64,000 bases of DNA, taken from contig JAEYKW010000045.1 in NCBI GenBank assembly GCA_023408075.1, forward strand, positions 15,717 through 79,716, given 5' to 3'. Below are positions 8,604 to 19,000 of this stretch, piece by piece (positions within the stretch are counted from its first letter, which is position 1; each line of letters begins with the position of its first letter). The DNA is from Bacillota bacterium (GTDB lineage Bacteria; Bacillota; Clostridia; Christensenellales; SZUA-584). The notes under the pieces were generated by a model. It was not told the DNA's origin. It searched no databases and worked only from the letters and a program-made list of their open reading frames with translations. The translations under genes and the position numbers were made by a program.

Positions 8604-9385
8604 ACTCCGCCGCCTTCACGAAGGTCCCTCAGAGCAGCCTGCCTGTCGGGGCTGCGCATCAGCGTTTCGCCGATCAGCACCGCGTCCACGCCCGCACGAT
8701 GCAGACGGCGGATATCGGCGCTTGTTTGTATGCCGCTTTCGGCGACGAACAGCACGCCCGGCGGTACGAGCGGCCTTAGCTTCTCGCATGTCTCGAGCCT
8801 GACCTCGAACGTTTGCAGGTCGCGGTTGTTGACGCCGACGATGCGCGCGCCCGCCTCAAGTGCGGCCATGACCTCCTGCTCCGTATGTGCTTCCACGAGC
8901 GCGGAGAGCCCAAGCTCATCGCATATTCTGATATACCGGCGGATCGTTTGTGTATCGAGCAGCGCACAGATCAGCAGCACGGCGTCCGCGCCGATCGTTT
9001 TGGCCTCGTAGAGCTGGTAAGAGTCCACCGTGAAATCCTTTCGCAGCAGCGGCAGGCGGCACACGGTTTTGATCTCGGTCAGATAGCTGTCGAGCCCCTG
9101 AAAATACACTGGCTCGGTCAGCACCGAGACGGCGCTCGCACCCGCGGCCTCATAGTCCCGCGCGATATCGAGATACGGGAAATCGGGCGCGATAAGCCCT
9201 TTGGACGGCGACGCCTTTTTGACCTCGCAGATGAACGACAGGCCGGGCTTACGCAGCGCCTGCTCAAACGCGAATGAGCCTGCGGGCAATGCGAGTGCGC
9301 GCTGTTTCATGGCCTTAGGCGAAACGGCGGCCTTGGCCGCTTCAACGCGCTGTCGTGTGGAAGCCGCTATCGTATCGAGTATCAT
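8600..9385 (-). CDS. trpC: Indole-3-glycerol-phosphate synthase
   Basis: Closes the indole ring from CdRP. The 261-residue TIM barrel contains FICEVKKASPSKGLI (catalytic Lys), VSVLTEPVYFQG, LRKDFTVDSYQ (catalytic Lys), LVEAHTEQE, IVGVNNRDLQTF and AESGIQTSADIRRL. ATGA overlaps link it to trpD and trpF. Confidence 0.97.
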   Translation of the reverse strand: MILDTIAASTRQRVEAAKAAVSPKAMKQRALALPAGSFAFEQALRKPGLSFICEVKKASPSKGLIAPDFPYLDIARDYEAAGASAVSVLTEPVYFQGLDSYLTEIKTVCRLPLLRKDFTVDSYQLYEAKTIGADAVLLICALLDTQTIRRYIRICDELGLSALVEAHTEQEVMAALEAGARIVGVNNRDLQTFEVRLETCEKLRPLVPPGVLFVAESGIQTSADIRRLHRAGVDAVLIGETLMRSPDRQAALRDLREGGGV

Positions 9386-10395
9386 AACGCCTCGTTCGTC
9401 GCGCGGACGAACGCCTCCATTTTGGCCCTGGCCGAACCGCTGTCAATCGTTTCCGCGGCGAGCGCGATGCCGTCCGCGAGGCTCTCCGCCTTGCCCGCCA
9501 TATACAGGCACGCGCCAGCGTTTAACAGCACCACGTCGCGCTTGGGGCCTGCGCCGCCCGAAAGGATATCGCGCGCGATCCGCGCGTTTTGTACCGCGTC
9601 GCCGCCCACCAAATCTTGAGGGGCGCAGAGGGCAAAGCCGCAATCGCGCGGATCGAACTCATAGCGCTCAAGTTCCGTGCCGTTCACCTCGCAGACCTGT
9701 GTCGTTGTGGTCAGCGAGATTTCGTCAAGACCGTCATGGCCGTGCACCACCATCGCGCGCCGGACACCGAGGTTTTTCAGCGTTTTCGCAAGCGGGTCGA
9801 TGAGCTGCCCATCGTAAACGCCGAGCAATTGTATCGTTGCGGACGCGGGGTTTGCGAGCGGCCCTAAAATGTTGAATATCGTGCGCGTGCCCATCTCGCG
9901 GCGCACGGGCGCGGCATGCTTCATTGAGGCGTGGTAGCCGGGCGCGAACATGAAGCAGATGCCGGTTTCCGCGAGTATCCTCGCGCTCTGCTCAGCCGTT
10001 AAATCGATGCGAGCGCCGAGCGCCTCAAAAAGGTCGGCGGCGCCGCACTTGCTCGATACGCTGCGGTTGCCGTGCTTGGCGACGGGCACGCCCGCAGCCG
10101 CGACGACGAACGCCGAAACCGTCGAGATGTTGAACGTATACGCTTCGTCTCCGCCCGTGCCCACGATTTCGAGAACCTCCATATCGTGCGGAAGGCGCGT
10201 GCAGCACTCGCGCATCACGGCCGCACACGCCGTGATCTCGTCGATGCTCTCGCCCTTCATGCGCAGTGCGGTTAAAAAAGCGGCAATCTGGGCGGGGCTT
10301 GCTTCGCCCCGCATGATTTCGCGCATCGATTCTCTGGCTGTTTCATAGGGCAGGTCTCTTTTATCGATCGCCTGCCGGATGGCTTCCTGTATCAT
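9382..10395 (-). CDS. trpD: Anthranilate phosphoribosyltransferase
   Basis: Transfers phosphoribosyl from PRPP to anthranilate. With the ATG at 10395 the product has 337 residues, the usual length. This start has AGGAGG seven bases upstream and overlaps the trpG stop (ATGA). A longer in-frame extension to 10437 would run far into trpG and is not needed. PRPP motif GTGGDEAYTFNIST, anthranilate site KHGNRSVSSKCG and the metal-binding DE in GHDGLDEISL are present. Confidence 0.96.
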   Translation of the reverse strand: MIQEAIRQAIDKRDLPYETARESMREIMRGEASPAQIAAFLTALRMKGESIDEITACAAVMRECCTRLPHDMEVLEIVGTGGDEAYTFNISTVSAFVVAAAGVPVAKHGNRSVSSKCGAADLFEALGARIDLTAEQSARILAETGICFMFAPGYHASMKHAAPVRREMGTRTIFNILGPLANPASATIQLLGVYDGQLIDPLAKTLKNLGVRRAMVVHGHDGLDEISLTTTTQVCEVNGTELERYEFDPRDCGFALCAPQDLVGGDAVQNARIARDILSGGAGPKRDVVLLNAGACLYMAGKAESLADGIALAAETIDSGSARAKMEAFVRATNEAL

Positions 10396-10973
10396 TGTTT
10401 GCCTCCTTTCAGAGATAAAAAGTTTTTGAGTACACATGAGCCCTGCGGCGTCAGTACCGATTCGGGATGGAACTGAACGCCGTACACGGGGAACTGCTTG
10501 TGGCTCACGGCCATAATCTCACCGATGCCGTCCCGCGCAATCACCCGAAGACAGCCGGGCACGGTGTCTTCCTGAGCCACGAGCGAATGGTAGCGCGCCG
10601 CGTCGATGGTTTCGGGCAGATCCGCAAAAAGCGGACTTGATAAATCGAGCGTGATGCGGCTTTTTTTGCCGTGCATGAGCTGGCGCGCGTGCGATATCGT
10701 CGCGCCGTACACCTCGCAGATGGCCTGATGCCCAAGGCATACGCCGAGCACCGGCACTTTTTCGCCAAAGCTGCGGATCACATCCTCGCAGATGCCAGCG
10801 TCCTTCGGGTAGCCGGGGCCGGGGGAGAGCAGGATATGCGACGGGTTCAGGTCTTTAATATCCTCCACGCTCAGTGCGTCGTTGCGCACCACCCTGATGT
10901 TTGGTGCGATGCTTGCGGTGAGCTGATAGAGGTTATAGGTAAAGCTGTCGTAGTTATCAATCAGAAGTATCAT
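10392..10973 (-). CDS. trpG: Anthranilate synthase component II (glutamine amidotransferase)
   Basis: Supplies ammonia from glutamine to TrpE. The class I amidotransferase has 193 residues: oxyanion segment LSPGPGYP, nucleophile Cys in VLGVCLGHQAI, and the His-Glu pair in GVQFHPESV. It starts with MILLIDNYDSFTYNLYQ, the standard family start. A four-base overlap joins it to trpE upstream and trpD downstream. The subunit may also serve a PabB for folate, but no pabB is in this window. Confidence 0.95.
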   Translation of the reverse strand: MILLIDNYDSFTYNLYQLTASIAPNIRVVRNDALSVEDIKDLNPSHILLSPGPGYPKDAGICEDVIRSFGEKVPVLGVCLGHQAICEVYGATISHARQLMHGKKSRITLDLSSPLFADLPETIDAARYHSLVAQEDTVPGCLRVIARDGIGEIMAVSHKQFPVYGVQFHPESVLTPQGSCVLKNFLSLKGGKQ

Positions 10974-12433
10974 TCGTCGTCCACCTCGTTTGCGCGTAAT
11001 ATGGCGTTCATTACGGCGAGCGCCTTGTTGCCCGACTCCTCATATTCGCGTTCGGGCACGCTGTCGGCCACGATGCCGCCGCCCGCCTGCACGCTGACCA
11101 CGCCGCCGTGCTTGACGGCCATGCGTATCGCGATGCAGGTATCAAGGTTGCCCGTGAAGTCGATGTAGCCGAGCGCGCCGCCGTATATGCCGCGTGCCGA
11201 CTTTTCCAGCTCCTCGATGATCTCGCAGGCGCGAATTTTGGGCGCGCCCGAGAGCGTGCCCGCAGGCAGTATCGCCTCGAGCGCATCAAGCCCGTCGCGT
11301 TCGGGCAGTATATCGCTCTCAACGCGCGACGTGATATGCATGATTTTGGAATAGCGGTGGATCAACATATAATCCATCACCTCGACAGATAAGATTTTGG
11401 ATATCCTTCCAAGGTCGTTGCGCGCGAGGTCAACGAGCATGTTGTGCTCCGAGAGCTCCTTTTCGTCGGCGAGCAGCTCTCTTTCGAGCGCCATATCCTC
11501 GGCGTCGTCCGCGCCGCGCGGGCGAGACCCAGCCACGGGGAACGTGGAGAGCCGCCCTTTTTGCAGCCGCACAAGCGTTTCGGGCGAGGTGCTCATAAGC
11601 TCCAAGTCGTCGATATGCATATACACCATATACGGCGAGGGATTGATCGTGCGCAGCACGCGGTAGGCACCCAGCAGGCTGCCCGCGTACTTGCTCGAAA
11701 AGCGGCGCGAAATCACAGCCTGAAAGATATCCCCGTCGCGGATATACGCCCTCGCCTTTTCCACCATGGCGCAGTAATCGTCCTTGCTGACGTTGCAGGT
11801 GAATTCAGGCCTTTCGGTAACGTGCGTGCGCGGCACCGGTTCGCGCCCTTGTATGATGCGCACGATCTTTTCGATCTCGGACACGGCGCGCCCGTAGTTT
11901 TCGAGTACGTTGTCCGCGTTCATGTTGACAACGATGCAGATTTTCTGCTTCAGATGGTCGTATGCGATGACCTTGTCAAACAGCATCAGGTCAAAATCGC
12001 TGCCGTCATCCCGCGAGAGCTTCAGCACCGGCTCCGCGTAGCCGATCATCGAATACGCAAAATAGCCCACGAAACCGCCCGTGAAGGGGGGCATATCAGG
12101 CAGCGACGGCGCACGGTAGCTTTTGAGCAGTGCGCGCACCACGCCAAGCGGATGATCCGTTTTAACTGTCTTCGTTTCTTTTCCTTCAATCGTGACGACG
12201 CCGCTGCGGCAAGTGACGCGCATCACGGGGTTCAGCCCCAAGAACGAATACCGCCCCCATTTCTCGCCCCCTTCCACGCTTTCGAGCAGGAAATAACGCT
12301 CGCTTAAAGCGGCGAGCCTGCGCAGCAGCATAATGGGGGTTAAGACGTCCGCATACACTTCCTTGCAAATCGGAATCGTGTTGTACGTTTTTGAGAGCTT
12401 CTCAATTGTCTTGCTGTCCGGCCGTATCATCAT
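10970..12433 (-). CDS. trpE: Anthranilate synthase component I
   Basis: Makes anthranilate from chorismate. The product has 487 residues, the family length. The N-terminal domain carries the feedback-inhibition Ser motif as LLESVEGGEKWGRYSF, and the chorismate domain contains AGSRPRG, HNMLVDLARNDLGRI, LPAGTLSGAPKIRA and GGGIVADS. The start is ATG ATG at 12433/12430, which is unusual because the nearest good Shine-Dalgarno (AGGAGC) lies about 40 bases upstream. A 16-codon frame (12452-12402) opens just before trpE and overlaps its start, so coupling to an upstream short frame is possible. First gene of the operon. Confidence 0.95.
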   Translation of the reverse strand: MMIRPDSKTIEKLSKTYNTIPICKEVYADVLTPIMLLRRLAALSERYFLLESVEGGEKWGRYSFLGLNPVMRVTCRSGVVTIEGKETKTVKTDHPLGVVRALLKSYRAPSLPDMPPFTGGFVGYFAYSMIGYAEPVLKLSRDDGSDFDLMLFDKVIAYDHLKQKICIVVNMNADNVLENYGRAVSEIEKIVRIIQGREPVPRTHVTERPEFTCNVSKDDYCAMVEKARAYIRDGDIFQAVISRRFSSKYAGSLLGAYRVLRTINPSPYMVYMHIDDLELMSTSPETLVRLQKGRLSTFPVAGSRPRGADDAEDMALERELLADEKELSEHNMLVDLARNDLGRISKILSVEVMDYMLIHRYSKIMHITSRVESDILPERDGLDALEAILPAGTLSGAPKIRACEIIEELEKSARGIYGGALGYIDFTGNLDTCIAIRMAVKHGGVVSVQAGGGIVADSVPEREYEESGNKALAVMNAILRANEVDDE

Positions 12434-12504
12434 ATTTATATACTTTGTTCATCCTGATGGAGATGAAACGCTCCTTTCAAAAGTGATGTGGGTTTCAAAG
12501 AAAC

Positions 12505-12543
12505 TAAAAAAAGCCTTTGCCCCCCCTAAAGGGACAAAAGCTT
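12505..12543 (-). terminator. Attenuator terminator of the trp T-box leader
   Basis: On the minus strand AAGCTTTTGTCCC pairs with GGGGGCAAAGGCTT around TTTA, followed by a seven-base T run. It lies directly 3' of the conserved T-box sequence and about 70 bases before trpE, as expected for the terminator that competes with the antiterminator. Confidence 0.88.
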
Positions 12544-12785
12544 GCAGCTTCTGCGGTACCACCCAAATTGATGAATTGAATCATCCGCCTCATTGCATAC
12601 CATCATATGCACCCCTGTGGTAACGGAAGGGGATTCCCGTCAGCGTCTACTCCCGAAAAAAACGGTTTCAGGCTGCCCTCGCAAGGCCATTCGGAAAATT
12701 CTGTGCTGCCGCACTCGCACCACCGGCGGCTCTCTATATACACCCGAGTCTTCTTACTTTTCTTGCTCAAAGGTTTGCTATTTGT
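12544..12785 (-). promoter_or_regulatory. Tryptophan T-box riboswitch leader
   Basis: Leader RNA that senses uncharged tRNA-Trp. The minus strand shows the T-box core TGGGTGGTACCGCAG (12551-12565), complementary to the tRNA acceptor end, immediately before the terminator. Further upstream, stem I can be drawn: base GCAAG/CTTGC, an AGTAAGAAG purine-rich strand of the specifier loop, a pairing TCGG/CCGA above it, and the apical AGAGAGCCGCCGG...GGTGCGAG pattern. The 3' strand of the specifier loop reads ATGGC, which places UGG (Trp) at 12687-12689 in the specifier position. When tRNA-Trp is uncharged the antiterminator forms and trpEGDCFBA-aroF is transcribed. Confidence 0.92.
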
Positions 12786-12790
12786 TTGCT

Positions 12791-12819
12791 ATTATATGCA
12801 CCCAAGAAAAGATTGTCAA
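12791..12819 (-). promoter_or_regulatory. Consensus sigma-A promoter of the trp operon
   Basis: On the minus strand TTGACA (12814-12819), a 17-base spacer and TATAAT (12791-12796) form a perfect consensus promoter. Transcription would start near 12784, at the beginning of the T-box leader. Confidence 0.92.
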
Positions 12820-13023
12820 CATATCGGCGGAATTTTTACATGAATATACTGTAAGAAAATCTTTGCTGCCATTAAAAAATATTTTTAAATTAAATAAAAC
12901 AAGTGTGATTCGATGTGTTTAAACCGGTCTATATATATTTGACGTAGTGACAAAATGCGACAAAAATATGGATATTATTAACGATAATTATAATTTGCTC
13001 ATGGCTTGACGGGGGAGAACTTA

Positions 13024-16000
13024 ATGAAAACGATAATGAAGTCGAAATTAGGGCGCAGCGTTATTCGGATACTTTCTGTGATATTAAGCGTGGTGCTTGT
13101 TGTCCAGCTGCTGGGGCTGGGAGACGTGGCATACGGCGCAAGCCCTTATTATTTCCGGGGTTATAATCAGGAGAATATCGTGACCGGCGCAGGCGGCACA
13201 TTTTCAATATCATCGGGCCTGTCCTGGGACGGATCCACACTCCGAATGGGCACCTCGCCGGAAGGCGTGGCGATGGGCTTTATCGCATTTGATGAAGAGG
13301 GGCACGACATATCAAGCTCAATCGACCTTGGCACGCTCGAGGTCAATTTTTCTGCCGATACCACCGTCACTGAGGTTTCGGACGAGCCTTACGCAATCAT
13401 TGAATTCTGTACGTCCAATTATGACAGCGTCATCGACAGAGTCGAAATCAGGAAATCGGATATCAATAACCTGGCGGAGACGCTCTCTGCATCCGAACCG
13501 ATCCCCGCCGGCACACGGTCGGCCATCGTTCGTTTGATCGGCACGAACCCGGGCGGAGACAACACGGCCGCCTTTGGCAATATCAGCTTTCGCATAAACG
13601 ATTCGCAGGCTCCCTCGTGCAGCGTGGATTATGACAGCGACTGGACAAACACGCTGCCGCTTCAGGTGTCCGTATCGGCATCCGACGGTGACAGCGGCCT
13701 GGAAGGCATATACATCAACGGCGAAAAATTCACATCATCCCCAAAAAATCTCGATGTCAACGCGAACACGACGCTCGTGGTGTACGCGAAGGATTACGCA
13801 GGCCACGAATCAGAACACCAGACGGTGACCATCACCAACATCGATACACAGACGCCCTCCGCCCCCGGCGGTGTGACGCTCTCGAAAGAAGGCTGGACCA
13901 ACGGCGACGTCACGGTGAATCTGCCCGCTTTGGGGACGGCCACCGGCGCACCCGAATACTATGCGTATAAGCTTCACGGCGGAGACGCATGGCAGGAGGT
14001 TCCGGCGGAAGGCCTCACGGTTTCAGACAGCGGCCAGTACGATTTGAGCGTGACGGTGGCCGACCGGGCCGGAAACCGGTCGTCGGCGTATACGAACACA
14101 ATTTCCATCGACAAGCTCCCACCCGTTATCAACGAAATATCGAGCGTGGTCACCAGCGGCAGCTGCGCCGTCACCGCCGATATCTCCGATGCTGGGCTCA
14201 GCGCCATTGCCGTCACCAAATACGCGGCGGGAAGCCACGACGCGGCTTACTTTACGGATAACGGCACAACGTTTACGGGCGGCACGTTCACGGTGTCCGT
14301 CGGCGGCACCTATACGGTTTATGCGAGAGACAACGCGGGCAATACGGTGATCAAAGAGTGTCCACTTAATACGGCACCGTCGCTTGTGGATATTGTGAGC
14401 TTCGCAATGGATGAGGATACCACGCAGACGGTCACGCTCAATGTGAACGACCAGGAAACACTGATTGAAGATCTTGTGGTTAAGGCTGAGTCGTCCGATA
14501 CGACGCTGATTCCCACAGTGGTAATCAACCAGAGCAGCACAGAAATTTCGCTCTCCATCACCCCGGCGCAGAATCTTTCTTCCCCTGACCCGGTGACAAT
14601 TACGGTTACCGTTGAAGACGCGCTCGACTCTGTGGCGGAGGATACGTTCACTGTCACGGTGAATCCCGTCAACGATGCGCCCGTGGCTGCCGATGACCCC
14701 GCAGAGGGAAATCCCGCTTACACGGTGGAGGAAGACGGCAGCGTCCGTATTGATGTGCTCGCAAACGACAGCGATGTGGACACGGGTGACGTGCTTTCCA
14801 TTGCCAGCCCCGGCACACCGGCGCATGGCACCACCAGCGTCGTCGCGGGAAAGATCAGGTATGCGCCCGTCGCCAATTACAACGGAGACGACAGCTTCGT
14901 TTATACGGTGTCCGACGGCCACGGCGGCACGGATACCGCGACGGTGTCGGTCACCGTCACGCCGGTCAACGACGACCCCACAGCCGTTGCGGATACGGCA
15001 GCCACCAATGAGGATACGGGTACGGCGATAGACGTGCTGGCCAACGATACCGACCCGGATGCGGGCGATACCAAAACGCTCGTGTCGGCCACGAACGGCA
15101 GCAAGGGAACGACATCCGCAGACACGGAACACGGTACGGTTACATACACGCCGAATGAAAACGCGTACGGGCAGGATACGTTCCAGTATACCATGCGTGA
15201 CGGCAGCGGCCGGACGAGCACGGGTACTGTGACGGTCACAATCCGTCCCGTGATTGACCCGCCGTGGTTCACGGGCGTGTTGGACGATTATACGATCAAC
15301 GAAGACGACAGAGATTTTGAAGTCTCTTTTGAGATCCATGACGTTGCGAATGAAACGCCGCCGGACAGCCTGATGCTACAGGCGGTTTCCTCCAACGAAG
15401 CGCTGCTGTCTTCCAAAGACATCGTGGTATCCGGGCTCGGCGACAACGATCCGGCAGTCAAGATCAGCATCACGCCGAAAGCCAACAAAAACGGGCAGAC
15501 CAATATCACGCTGTCTCTCGGAGACGGTTTCAATACGGTCACGAAGGTGTTCACGCTTTTCGTGACGAGCCAGAACGACCTGCCTGTCGCGAATCAGGAT
15601 ACGGTCTATTTTGACGAGGGCGACACCGAACTGCTGATTGACATTGCCGATCTGCTCGACAACGACACGGATATTGAAAACGGCAAGCCTACCTTCGACG
15701 GCATCGCGAGCCAGCCTGCGGCGGGCCACGGTACGGTTGAGGAGGCGGATGCGGATACGCTGCGCTATACGCCCGGCGCCTTGATCGAAAACACGAGCTT
15801 TACCTATTATGTGTGGGACGGCACGGACCGCGTGGCGGGCACATGCCGCATTCTTGTCAACGCGCTCAACAAAGCCCCGACACTCACATTTACCGATTTG
15901 ACCGCCGCCGCAGTCAATGAAGACACGGTGAGCGGTGAAATTTTGTTCACGGTCGGCGACGACCAGACGCCGGTTGCGGATCTCGTTATCTCCAAATGGA

Positions 16001-19000
16001 GCGCCGATTTAACGAAGGTGAAGCCGACGGGCATCAACCTCATCAAGAAGGACGACGACGGCCATTATGCGCTTGTGATCACACCCGAGGCCGATGCAAA
16101 CGGTATCGTTTTGATTCATGTGTCCGTCAGCGACGGCATGGAATATGTGGACAAGTCGTTCGTTTTCACGATCAACGCTGAGAACGACGCGCCGGTGGCT
16201 GTGGATGATACCGTTTATGTGCCCGTATCGGGCAGACAGACGTTTGACGCTGTTGCCAATGATATCGATGTGGACGGCGACAATCTGATCACGAGTCTTG
16301 ACAGCGTCAGCGGCGATTATACCGGAACGCTGACCTACAACCCGGCGAACCGCTGCTTCACCTACGCGGCGGCAGAGGGGGAATCGGGGACAAAAACGTT
16401 CGACTATGTGGTATCGGACGGCACGCTGACGGATACCGGCACGGTGACGATGCATATCGAAGACGCGAAGTACCCGCCTGAAATCAGCACGGTTGCGAAC
16501 CAGTATATCTACGAAGACACACCCTCGGGAGCTATCAGCTTTACGGTTACGGACAGGGACGGCGAAAACACCGTCTCGGTATCCGCAGCATCCAACAACG
16601 CAACGGTGCTGCCGAATGATCCGGATCATATCCAGCTCACGAAAACGGGCGACCATACGTACTCCCTCGTGCTTGCGCCCGCGGCGGACAAGCACGGCCC
16701 CGTGACGGTCACGATTACGGCGGACGACGGCACGGGCCTCATGGAAACCCGAAGCTTCACACTCACGGTGATGTCGGTCAACGACGCGCCGCACGCGACG
16801 GACGATGAATATACGGTGAATGAAGACACCACGATCAGCGACCTTGATCTGCTGGAAAACGATTCGGACGTGGAAAACGACACGATATGGGTCAGCGCGG
16901 TCAGCGCACCCGCGTTCGGGCAGATCACAAAAACGGGCGACACCTATACATACCGGCCATACCGCAACCAGTACGGTACCGAGACGCTCACGTATACGGT
17001 GACGGACGGCAAAGACACCGCGACGGCGAACCTGACCATCAATGTCACGGCGGTCAACGACGCGCCTGTCGCGTGGACGGATTATCTGGCGCTGCCGAAT
17101 AACACAGCGGACGAAACGGGGCTCATTAATGTGCTCAGCAACGACAGCGATGTGGAAAACGACACGCTGAAAATACTGAGCTTCACGCAAGGCACCTATG
17201 GCACCGTGACGTATGACGAAGCATCCAAAAAGCTAAGATACACACGCACCGCACCCGGCAGCGGTGCCAACGGAGAAGACACCTTCACCTACACGATTAT
17301 AGACCGGGCCAATGAGACGGACGAAGGCTGCGAGACAGCAACAGGCACGGTACGTATCGGCATCCACTTTGAAAGCTATGTGGACTGCCGCGATATTTAT
17401 AAAGAGACCACCGAGGACGGCGCGAGTGTGAATATTTCGCTGCCGTTCAGCAATCCGCATAATGTACCCGTGGCGGTCACCATCGCGCCCACAACGCTCG
17501 GCACGTTCTCGGGCAGCGGAAAGGACTGGGTATTTACACCCGCGCTCGATATGCACGGCGAAGAGGTGCCGATCCGCTATACCGTGACGGAGCAGACCAG
17601 CAGCGACCCGGAAACGGCGGAGGACGGAGACAGCGACGGCTTGCACGGTATTGAGACGGCTTCGGCCAATATCATCATGTCCGTTCATTCTGTGAACGAT
17701 GCGCCCGTGATTGCCACGGTGAAGGGCGCGGCGGTAACGGACGGCGTCAATACGCTCGAGGTGTTTGACGAGGATTCAGACGGCGTCTCGTTCGATGTGA
17801 CTTTTGGGGACGTGGATACCGAAGACGTGCTCAAATTTTATACCTATACCTACGATCCGAGTACGCTTGCGCCGGTCGCGCTCGACCTTGATGTGGACTT
17901 TGAGCAGGAAACGGGCGTCGCGCATGTGACCGCCAAGCCGCTCTACGCGAACTCGAACGGCACCATTAAGCTGCTGCTCGGCGTCAGCGACGGTATCGCG
18001 CAGGATGCACACGTGATTGATGTGACGGTGACACCCAAGGATGACGCGCCGGTTCTTGAAGAAATCAGCCGTACACTTTATGAGGACACATCGGCATCGG
18101 CGGCGGTGATCACGCCGAACACGGATGTGGACGGCGGCACGGCGATGACGGTGGAGATCACGCAGCCGACTCATGGCGTTGCGGTGTTTGAAGACGGCGT
18201 GATTACATACACGCCCGATGCCAATTGGTTCGGCACGGATACGGTGAATTACACGGTGACCGACCAAACCCCGGAGGCCTTAAGCAGTACGCAAACCGTG
18301 ACGTTCGAGGTGCTGCCCGTCAACGACCCGCTCAGCATTTCCGGGCTCAATTACTACAACACGACGAACGAAGATACGCTGATCAAGGTGCCGTTAACGG
18401 TGACCAATATGGACGACGTGATGAGTTCGGATACGCTTTATACCATCACATCGAGCAACACCGGCGTGGTGAAGAACGAAAATATTACCATAGACTGCGT
18501 GGGGCAGGATGCCGAGACAGGCGAATACTCAATGGAGATTTCTCTTGAACCGGCTCCCAACGCCTCGGGTGTCGCGTATATCCGCCTAACCGCTGTGGAT
18601 GGCAGGACGGGGGAAGACGCGCAGACGGCAGAAACGGAATTCAGGCTCGAGGTGGTGCCGGTCAACGATGCGCCGACCGCCGACGATAAAGCGGTGGACG
18701 TGACGGAGCATGAGGGTGTGACGGGCACACCCGGAACCACAACGGTGCTGATCGACCTGTCGGGCAGCATCGGCGATGTGGAAGACGGCATTCCGACAAT
18801 CACATCGGTCACGGCACCCGGGGAAGGCCGCGTTGCGAACAACCACAACAGCACGCTGACATACAGCGTACAGGGCGATTTTAACGGTGAGGACACATTT
18901 GTCTACACCGTGATGGATAAAAACGGCGCCACAGACACGGGAACCGTGACGGTCAACGTGATTCCCGCGAACGATGCGCCGCTCGCGAGAAACGATACGG

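Noticed and set aside
12930..13005. Promoter for the giant gene (TTGACG near 12940, TATAAT near 12990)
   Set aside because: No pair of boxes with acceptable spacing could be drawn; the region is AT-rich and matches are expected by chance.
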